From the NCBI GenBank assembly GCA_002391565.1, contig DGFH01000018.1, forward strand, positions 1 to 5,909: a stretch of 5,909 bases of DNA, given 5' to 3'. The notes below the pieces were generated by a model. That model was given only the letters and a program-made list of their open reading frames with translations, was not told where the DNA came from and did no database searches. The DNA comes from Anaerolineales bacterium UBA3905 (lineage in GTDB: Bacteria; Chloroflexota; Anaerolineae; Caldilineales; Caldilineaceae). Positions 1 through 4,269 of the stretch are shown piece by piece (positions within the stretch are counted from its first letter, which is position 1; each line of letters begins with the position of its first letter). The position numbers were made by a program, and so were the translations under genes.

Positions 1-131
1 GGAGTTGCTTCTGCGCCGGGCGCGGCCAGCGTCGGCTGTAATTGACTGGCGGCCAGCGTCAGCCCGGCGCCGCTGGCCAGCGCGCTCTTCAGAAAGGTGC
101 GACGTGAAATCTGCAACTGTACTTTTCCCAT
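1..131 (-). CDS. N-terminus of a Tat-exported protein (partial)
   Basis: Reading the minus strand from the ATG at 131-129 gives 43 complete codons before the window ends. The N-terminus begins MGKVQLQISRRTFLKSAL. Residues 9-15 (SRRTFLK) match the twin-arginine consensus exactly. They are followed by a weakly hydrophobic Ala/Gly/Leu stretch (residues 17-28) and an Ala/Pro segment (LAAPGAEA, about 35-42) that could hold a signal peptidase site. An AAGGGGAG ribosome binding site lies just upstream of the start. The protein is therefore probably exported folded through the Tat pathway. In Chloroflexota this kind of leader is common on ABC transporter substrate-binding proteins and cofactor enzymes, but the mature domain is outside the window, so no function is assigned. 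It lies 87 bp downstream of, and in the same direction as, the receiver-like gene; co-transcription is possible but unproven. Confidence 0.85.
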   Translation of the reverse strand, partial: MGKVQLQISRRTFLKSALASGAGLTLAASQLQPTLAAPGAEAT

Positions 132-157
132 AACCGCTCCCCTTGTTGCGTATTGCG

Positions 158-198
158 GGTCACGTCCTGGCGCTTGCTGCTCCGCATTGCACGTGACC
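158..198. repeat. 8-bp inverted repeat between receiver gene and Tat gene
   Basis: GGTCACGT at 158-165 is the exact reverse complement of ACGTGACC at 191-198, with a 25-nt loop. It lies in the 87-bp gap between the receiver gene's stop codon and the Tat gene's start codon. No T-tract follows on either strand, so it is a poor intrinsic terminator. It could be a leader hairpin or a protein site for the Tat gene. The string GTTGCGTATTGCG just beside it (145-157) resembles the heptamers of the element at 4030-4154. Confidence 0.4.
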
Positions 199-218
199 GC
201 AGGCATGTCTCCAAACAT

Positions 219-695
219 TCAATCGACGGCCGAACAACAGGCTGTCGGTTCACGCACCGTCTCCTCTATGTTCATCCCTTGATACAAGGCGTGCAGGCGC
301 GCCTCACGTTGCATGGCGCGGTGCATGATGCATAGCACACTGGAGAACCATTCCTGTTCCATATTTTCTTTGGCGATGCTGCTGCACGCGCCTGCCTGCC
401 ACACCTGCTTGCGATACTGGCGGTAACTTTCCGGCAGCAGGGCGACCACGCGCACCTGGGGGTTAGCCGCCGATAGTTGCGCCACCAGCGCCGCTGTTTC
501 GGATTTCGCCATCAGCCAATCGAGCACGACCACATCGTCGGCGCCGGCCTGAGCGCGCGCCAACAATGCCTCCGGCGTTGTTGCATAATTGACGGTGACG
601 TGGAGCGGCGTCAACTCCAATGCGGAAGCCAGCAGTGAATTGAGCAGCGCCTGCGATTCCGCATCGGGTGTGGCAAACAGTAATCGAATTTCCAT
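219..695 (-). CDS. Stand-alone receiver-like (degenerate CheY-type) protein
   Basis: The product is 158 residues when started at the ATG at 695-693. That start is preferred over the ATG 12 bp upstream because GGAGG (701-705, minus strand) sits 5 nt ahead of it, while the upstream ATG has no such site. The pattern is a receiver fold: an initial strand EIRLLFATPD with one acidic residue where the usual Asp pair lies (Asp11), a phospho-acceptor-like Asp in VVVLDW (Asp59), a strand VRVVALLPE, and AGACSSIAKEN with the conserved-type Lys (Lys109). The Thr/Ser switch position is occupied by Leu, and the usual loop after the Asp (LPGxDG) is replaced by LMAKSET. No DNA-binding or enzymatic output domain follows, only a helical tail of about 40 residues with a CC pair. 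It may be a pseudo-receiver or an adaptor. It is divergent from the DinB-like gene. Confidence is high that it is coding and moderate on the fold. Confidence 0.75.
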   Translation of the reverse strand: MEIRLLFATPDAESQALLNSLLASALELTPLHVTVNYATTPEALLARAQAGADDVVVLDWLMAKSETAALVAQLSAANPQVRVVALLPESYRQYRKQVWQAGACSSIAKENMEQEWFSSVLCIMHRAMQREARLHALYQGMNIEETVREPTACCSAVD

Positions 696-730
696 GCTCG
701 CCTCCATTCAGGGGGTCATCCCGCCAACCA

Positions 731-746
731 TGTGAAAACCTTCACA
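731..746. promoter_or_regulatory. TGTGAA-N4-TTCACA inverted repeat upstream of receiver gene
   Basis: TGTGAA (731-736) and TTCACA (741-746) form a perfect 6-bp inverted repeat with a 4-bp spacer, 35 bp upstream of the start codon of the minus-strand receiver gene. TTCACA is also the core of the direct repeats at 1543-1582, so both regions could bind one regulator. On the minus strand a TATGCT (755-750) could be a -10 element, which would place this site at the transcription start; no convincing -35 was seen. Functional assignment is inference. Confidence 0.35.
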
Positions 747-776
747 AACAGCATAGCAAAGAGTGATAGCCGCGTC

Positions 777-809
777 TGTCGGGAAGAATTAGACAGTTTG
801 TGTCGGGAA
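777..809 (+). repeat. Direct repeat TGTCGGGAA x2
   Basis: The 9-mer TGTCGGGAA occurs at 777-785 and again at 801-809, 24 bp apart, inside the region between the divergent receiver and DinB-like genes. The first copy is also flanked by CTGTC (776-780) and GACAG (792-796), a short inverted pair. Two copies near two helical turns apart suit a transcription factor site, but nothing in the window identifies the factor. Confidence 0.35.
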
Positions 810-827
810 TTTTCTGGGTGGTAGACT
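798..827 (+). promoter_or_regulatory. Candidate promoter for the DinB-like gene
   Basis: TTGTGT (798-803) and TAGACT (822-827) are separated by 18 bp and could be weak -35 and -10 elements. Transcription would then start near 834 and leave a leader of about 68 nt that begins with the hairpin at 838-867. Matches to the consensus are only 3/6 and 4/6, so this is tentative. Confidence 0.2.
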
Positions 828-837
828 AACGCGCGAA

Positions 838-867
838 TTTCCAGAAAGCGCCAGGTCTTTCTGGAGA
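838..867 (+). repeat. Leader hairpin CCAGAAAG/CTTTCTGG before DinB-like gene
   Basis: TCCAGAAAG (840-848) pairs perfectly with CTTTCTGGA (857-865) around an 8-nt loop, with one further T-G wobble and one T-A pair outside it (838-839/866-867). It ends 34 bp before the DinB-like start codon. A third copy of the half-site, TTTCTGG at 811-817, could pair with the same CCAGAAA instead, giving a competing hairpin. No T-run follows, so it is not a simple terminator. Confidence 0.45.
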
Positions 868-901
868 ACACCCTGTCATTGAACTTGAGTGTGGAGGCCG
901 G

Positions 902-1414
902 ATGAACATCGAACAGATCATGGCAACGATGCAGATGAACGTGCGCCGGATTGCTGCGTTGGTCGCCGGCGTCGGCGCCACACAGGCGCGCTGGAAGCCC
1001 GACGCGGCAAGCTGGTCGATCCTGGAAGTCGTGAATCACTTGCTGGATGAGGAGCGCGAAGATTTCCGCGTGCGCATCGACTTCACGCTGCACCGGCCCG
1101 GCGCAGCGTGGCCGCCCATCGACCCTGGCGGCTGGGTCACAGCGCGGCGCTACAACGAACGCGATCTGGCAGAGTCGCTGACGGCATTGCTGGCCGAGCG
1201 GGAGCAATCGCTGGCGTGGCTGCGCGGGCTGCCGACGCCAGACTGGAGCGTCACCGCCGTAGCGCCGTGGGGCGAGCCGTTCCCGGCGGGGAAGCTGTTG
1301 GCGGCGTGGGTGGCGCACGATCTGCTGCACCTGCGCCAACTGGTCGAGCTGCACTGGGCGTGGACGACGGCGGAACTGGCGCCGTTTACGTGTGAGTATG
1401 CAGGGGAATGGTGA
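902..1414 (+). CDS. DinB_2-family metal-binding helical protein
   Basis: The product is 170 residues. It has the hallmarks of the DinB/YfiT four-helix-bundle superfamily. The SWSILEVVNHLLDEE segment (residues 37-51) carries the first metal His (His46). The WVAHDLLHLRQL segment (136-147) carries the HxxxH pair (His139, His143). Together these give the three-His site expected to bind a divalent metal. The middle region contains the characteristic RYNERD-type loop (83-88). Length fits the family. The ATG at 902 is supported by GTGGAGG at 891-897, 4 nt upstream. Family members include thiol-dependent S-transferases and many DNA-damage-inducible proteins of unknown activity, so the substrate cannot be named. 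The gene appears monocistronic: it is divergent from the receiver-like gene, and 263 bp separate it from the next plus-strand gene. Confidence 0.85.
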   Translation: MNIEQIMATMQMNVRRIAALVAGVGATQARWKPDAASWSILEVVNHLLDEEREDFRVRIDFTLHRPGAAWPPIDPGGWVTARRYNERDLAESLTALLAEREQSLAWLRGLPTPDWSVTAVAPWGEPFPAGKLLAAWVAHDLLHLRQLVELHWAWTTAELAPFTCEYAGEW

Positions 1415-1542
1415 CGCGGCGCCTGAGCGTCAACAACGCACAGTGTTCCCAGGTAGATGGAATCCAGGCTTTGTGGCGGGTCAATGGCAACGACGCCTGG
1501 AGCGGTTGCTGCTATCCAATGGTGGTTGATCCTATAAAGTTT

Positions 1543-1582
1543 GTCACACAACTTCCCAAAGAGATTCACACTTTTTTCACAC
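1543..1582 (+). promoter_or_regulatory. Phased direct repeats, probable OmpR/PhoB-class operator
   Basis: TTCACAC occurs exactly at 1565-1571 and 1576-1582, separated by 4 bp, and a 6/7 match, GTCACAC, lies at 1543-1549. The start-to-start distances are 22 and 11 bp, so all three copies lie on the same face of the helix. Seven-bp direct repeats with 4-bp spacers are the classic site geometry of OmpR/PhoB-family regulators, and a regulator of that family is encoded 600 bp downstream. The slot at 1554-1560 (TCCCAAA) matches poorly. TATAAA at 1533-1538 could be a -10 element just upstream, which would make the site repressive; otherwise the repeats could replace a -35 for activation. The sequence does not settle which. 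Confidence 0.5.
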
Positions 1583-1677
1583 CTTCCCATCAAGATGAAG
1601 TCATGCCGATGATGGCGCCTGGATGTGCAGGTGCAACGGCGCAGACAATCCATTTCACGCACTATGGGAGGTGCACA

Positions 1678-2109
1678 ATGTCACGGGGAAGGTTGATTTT
1701 GATAGGCGTTTTCGCATTGGTCGTGCTGGCGTTGATCTTCGGCGCCATCTCAAACGGACAGCGCGACGCCTGGACGCAGGGCTATCTGGTCGGGAGACTG
1801 ACCGCTGTTGAGGGCGCAGATACGCTGGCGGCGATTGGGTTGCTGCCCAATGTCTACGGCTATCCGCAACGTGGGCCAGGCTTTGGCGGTTTCTTGTTCT
1901 TGCTGCTGGGCATCGGCGCGCTGCTCTTCGTCGGCTGTCGCTTCCTGCACATGGCGCGATGGCGAGCCTGGGCCGCTGCGCAGGGTCTCATGCCCGAAGG
2001 TCAGGCGAATGCGTCGTGGAGGGGATCGTTCACCGGCTGTGGAAGTCGTCGGCATCAGCCGCAGCCGCCGGACGAAGGCCAGCGCGTCGAGGCGTCTGGC
2101 GAACGCTAA
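1678..2109 (+). CDS. Small two-TM membrane protein ahead of the two-component pair
   Basis: The product is 143 residues when started at the ATG at 1678, which has GGGAGG at 1666-1671 with 6-nt spacing. The frame is open further upstream to 1408, but that stretch looks like intergenic DNA and has no good start signal. Residues 6-24 (LILIGVFALVVLALIFGAI) form a first membrane segment or uncleaved signal anchor. Next comes a 45-residue loop with QRDAWTQGYLVGRL and a Tyr/Pro/Gly stretch (VYGYPQRGPGFGG). A second membrane segment spans about residues 72-87. The tail is rich in Arg, Trp, Gly and Pro and ends in acidic residues. I do not recognise a named family. Small proteins of this style often precede two-component genes in Chloroflexota, which is recalled rather than checked. 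Both termini are predicted cytoplasmic. It may be an accessory sensor or a regulated target of the kinase-regulator pair 75 bp downstream. Confidence 0.7.
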   Translation: MSRGRLILIGVFALVVLALIFGAISNGQRDAWTQGYLVGRLTAVEGADTLAAIGLLPNVYGYPQRGPGFGGFLFLLLGIGALLFVGCRFLHMARWRAWAAAQGLMPEGQANASWRGSFTGCGSRRHQPQPPDEGQRVEASGER

Positions 2110-2138
2110 CGTGCACTTAGCGGGGCATCTTTGAAGGT

Positions 2139-2168
2139 AGGGGGAGGAGGCATTCCCCTTCTCCCCCT
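2139..2168 (+). repeat. Strong G/C hairpin just upstream of the response regulator
   Basis: AGGGGGAGGAGG (2139-2150) pairs with CCTTCTCCCCCT (2157-2168) over 12 base pairs, one of them a G-T wobble, around a 6-nt loop. It lies between the membrane-protein stop codon and the regulator start codon. The sequence after it (CTCTTGGGCAATTG) lacks a T-run, so a full intrinsic terminator is unlikely. It could act as a partial attenuator or as an RNA processing or stability element that sets different expression of the first gene and the two-component pair. The regulator's ATG at 2185, 16 nt further on, has no recognisable Shine-Dalgarno site. Confidence 0.5.
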
Positions 2169-2184
2169 CTTGGGCAATTGCGCT

Positions 2185-2877
2185 ATGAACGAACTCATCC
2201 TCATCGTTGACGACGAACAACGCATTGTGCGCCAGGTGCGCGACTATCTGGAGCACGACGGTTTCCGTGTGATTGAGGCGCACGACGGCAGGCAGGCGCT
2301 GGCCACGGCGCGGCAGGCAAAGCCCGCCCTGATCGTGCTTGATCTCAACCTGCCCGGCATGGATGGGTTGGATGTCTGCCGTGCGCTGCGTCGCGAGTCC
2401 GACACGCCGATCATCATGCTCACGGCGCGCGTTGAGGAGACCGACCGCCTGATTGGGCTGGAGCTGGGCGCAGACGACTACATCACCAAGCCCTTCTCCC
2501 CGCGTGAGCTGGTGGCGCGCGTGCGCGTGATTCTGCGCCGCGTCAACCGTGACGTTACGCAGGTCGGGATGCTGCGAGCGGCGGATCTGGAGATCGACCT
2601 CAACGGTCATCGCGTCTTACGTCGCGGCGAGCCGGTGCAGTTGAGTCGCACCGAGTTCAACCTGCTCGCCGTGCTGGCGCAGCATCCGGGTCAGACCTTC
2701 AGCCGCGCGCAGTTGGTCGACCGCCTGCACCATGTGTCGTTTCAGGGCTTCGACCGCAGCATCGACGCGCATATCAAAAACCTGCGCCGCAAGCTGGAGC
2801 CGGATGCCAGCGCGCCGCGCTATGTGCTGACGGTGTTTGGCGTCGGTTACAAATTTGCCGAAGAGGAGACCTGGTGA
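2185..2877 (+). CDS. OmpR/PhoB-family response regulator
   Basis: The product is 230 residues with a receiver domain (about 1-120) and a C-terminal winged-helix DNA-binding domain (about 130-227). The receiver has the acidic pair Asp9-Asp10, phospho-acceptor Asp53 in IVLDLNLPGMDG, switch Thr80 in MLTA and Lys102 in ITKPF, so it should be fully phosphorylatable. The effector domain shows the RTEFNLLAVLAQHPG helix, the recognition-helix segment DRSIDAHIKNLRRKL and the wing VFGVGYKF. The ATG at 2185 is chosen because MNELILIVDDE is the normal family N-terminus. An in-frame TTG at 2131 would add residues encoded by the hairpin region. The stop overlaps the kinase start (GTGA), so the two are translationally coupled. 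It probably binds direct repeats such as those at 1543-1582; this is inferred from geometry only. Confidence 0.95.
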   Translation: MNELILIVDDEQRIVRQVRDYLEHDGFRVIEAHDGRQALATARQAKPALIVLDLNLPGMDGLDVCRALRRESDTPIIMLTARVEETDRLIGLELGADDYITKPFSPRELVARVRVILRRVNRDVTQVGMLRAADLEIDLNGHRVLRRGEPVQLSRTEFNLLAVLAQHPGQTFSRAQLVDRLHHVSFQGFDRSIDAHIKNLRRKLEPDASAPRYVLTVFGVGYKFAEEETW

Positions 2878-4028
2878 GCGACGACAGACAAGGCGGCTGG
2901 TGTGACGGCAAACGTTGGTCGTCGGGCAACGATGGCGCCACCCCAGGCGGCAATGCAACCGATCAGGGCTGGCGCCATCAGCGTGGGCAGCGTCCAGGCT
3001 TGCTTTTTGCGCGCTTTGTCGCCGTCTTTGGACTTTTTGCGCTATTGGTTCTGGGCGGCTTTCTGCTGTTGATTTACCTCATTGTGCGATTGGCGGGCGG
3101 CGATGGGCAGACCGCGGCGCTGGTTTGGCTGAGCACCTGCGGGCTGTTGCTCCTGTTGCCGCTGCTCATTGCCGGGGTCGGGCGGCGCGCCTTCCGCAAC
3201 ATCGCCAGGCCGCTTTCGGCCCTGATGAATGCTGCCGACGCCGTGGCGAAAGGCGACCTCAGCGTGCGGGCGCCGGTGGGCGGCCGCAGCGAATTCAGCC
3301 AACTGGCGACATCCTTCAACCGCATGGTCGAGGAGCTGGAGTTGGCTGACCAGCGCCGACGCAACCTGACGGCAGATGTGGCGCATGAGCTGCGTACACC
3401 CTTGCAAATCATCCAGGGCAATCTGGAAGGCGTGATCGACGGCGTCTATGCACCGACGCCGCAGCACATCCAGGCAACGCTCGATGAGACGCGTCATCTG
3501 GCGCGGCTGATCGAGGATTTGCGCGTGCTTTCGCAAGCGGAGGCGGGGCAACTGCCAATGCACTGGGAGGAGGTGGACATCGCCGAACTGCTCGCCGATG
3601 TCGTCACCAGCTTCGAGGGGCAGGCGGAAGCCGCCGGTTTGACGCTGCGCGCCGAGACAGCAGTCGATCTACCGCCCATTCGCGCCGACTACGGACGGCT
3701 TGACCAGATTCTCAGCAATCTGCTGGCAAACGCCATTCGCCACACACCGACGGGTGGCGCCATCAACGTACGCGCCGCTGCCACCGCCGAGGATGTCTGC
3801 ATTGAAGTCAGCGACACCGGCGAGGGCATCGATCCGGCCGACCTGCCCTACATCTTCGACCGTTTCTGGCGCGGCGATCGGGCGCGCACCCATCAAGATC
3901 ATGCCGGCAGCGGGCTGGGACTGGCGATCACCCGCCAGCTTGTCCACGCTCACGGCGGGCGCATCACGGTGACCAGCGAAGTCGGGCGCGGCGCAACTTT
4001 TGTGGTTGCACTGCCCAGGGCAGGTTGA
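2874..4028 (+). CDS. Sensor histidine kinase with minimal extracytoplasmic loop
   Basis: The product is 384 residues from a GTG start at 2874 that overlaps the regulator stop; AGAGGAG at 2862-2868 is its ribosome binding site. A Gly/Trp/Arg-rich N-terminal segment of about 42 residues precedes TM1 (about 43-71). A loop of only about 9 residues (RLAGGDGQT) separates it from TM2 (about 81-101). A HAMP domain follows (about 104-157). The HisKA dimerisation domain has its H-box at DVAHELRTPL, with His171 as the phospho-acceptor. The ATPase domain has the N-box at ILSNLLANAIRHT (Asn286), the G1 box DTGEGI (314-319), the F-box YIFDRFWRG and the G2 box GSGLGLAI (345-352). All catalytic boxes are intact. 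With almost no periplasmic domain, the input is probably sensed in or at the membrane or through a partner; the small membrane protein encoded upstream is an obvious candidate. The cognate regulator is the adjacent gene. Confidence 0.95.
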   Translation: MSDDRQGGWCDGKRWSSGNDGATPGGNATDQGWRHQRGQRPGLLFARFVAVFGLFALLVLGGFLLLIYLIVRLAGGDGQTAALVWLSTCGLLLLLPLLIAGVGRRAFRNIARPLSALMNAADAVAKGDLSVRAPVGGRSEFSQLATSFNRMVEELELADQRRRNLTADVAHELRTPLQIIQGNLEGVIDGVYAPTPQHIQATLDETRHLARLIEDLRVLSQAEAGQLPMHWEEVDIAELLADVVTSFEGQAEAAGLTLRAETAVDLPPIRADYGRLDQILSNLLANAIRHTPTGGAINVRAAATAEDVCIEVSDTGEGIDPADLPYIFDRFWRGDRARTHQDHAGSGLGLAITRQLVHAHGGRITVTSEVGRGATFVVALPRAG

Positions 4029-4029
4029 C

Positions 4030-4154
4030 TACTGATGGCTAGGCAGAGTTTCCATATTTTCAGTGTTACGTGTTGCGTGCTACGTGTCGGAACCCCTCAC
4101 GCAACACGTAATACGCAACACTGCGTTCATAAAATGTCAACCTAGAAATCAGTA
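4030..4154. repeat. 125-bp inverted-repeat element built from GTTRCGT heptamers
   Basis: The element starts 2 nt after the kinase stop codon. Outer arms TACTGATGGCTAGG (4030-4043) and CCTAGAAATCAGTA (4141-4154) are inverted repeats matching at 12 of 14 positions. Inside, after exactly 17 bp on each side, CAGTGTT (4061-4067) mirrors AACACTG (4117-4123) in the same register. The left inner arm is a heptamer array GTTACGT-GTTGCGT-GCTACGT (4065-4085), and the right one is ACGCAAC-ACGTAAT-ACGCAAC (4099-4119). Shifting by one heptamer gives a perfect 14-bp stem, 4066-4079 with 4098-4111. It lies between convergent genes. It resembles non-autonomous intergenic repeats (MITE-like or REP-like) and may also stop transcription from both sides, though no T-tracts are present. 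No transposase is nearby. Confidence 0.7.
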
Positions 4155-4269
4155 ATAAGACGCCAGCGTCCGCAAAGATCCGCCTTGTCAGCCGGAGTTC
4201 GATGACGGATCGCATCTGCATAGATGTTGTTATAGATAGAGATCTCTGAAAGATTGTATGCTGACCAGC
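4155..4269. other. Remainder of the convergent intergenic region
   Basis: These 115 bp lie between the repeat element and the stop codon of the minus-strand methyltransferase-corrinoid gene. They are A/T-richer than the surrounding genes. They contain a small hairpin, CATCT-gcat-AGATG (4213-4226), and a 10-bp palindrome, AGAGATCTCT (4238-4247). I see no open reading frame, tRNA or convincing terminator here. Confidence 0.5.

Noticed and set aside
716..1354. Minus-strand open frame of 212 codons opposite the DinB-like gene
   Set aside because: The DinB-like frame has the conserved His triad and a good start signal; the opposite frame has Arg/Gln-rich low-quality composition.
1408..1677. Upstream extension of the small membrane protein's frame to 1408
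   Set aside because: The encoded stretch has no recognisable domain, overlaps the DinB-like stop, covers the operator-like repeats and lacks a ribosome binding site; the ATG at 1678 has a strong one and begins directly with a membrane segment.
2131..2184. TTG start adding 18 residues to the response regulator
   Set aside because: The added residues come from the hairpin sequence and precede the normal family N-terminus MNELILIVDDE.
1750..2610. Long minus-strand open frame of 286 codons
   Set aside because: It lies opposite the membrane protein and the response regulator, both convincingly coding on the plus strand; its translation is His/Arg/Gln-rich with no domain.
4213..4247. Small hairpin and AGAGATCTCT palindrome as a terminator
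   Set aside because: Stems are only 5 bp and no T-tract follows on either strand.
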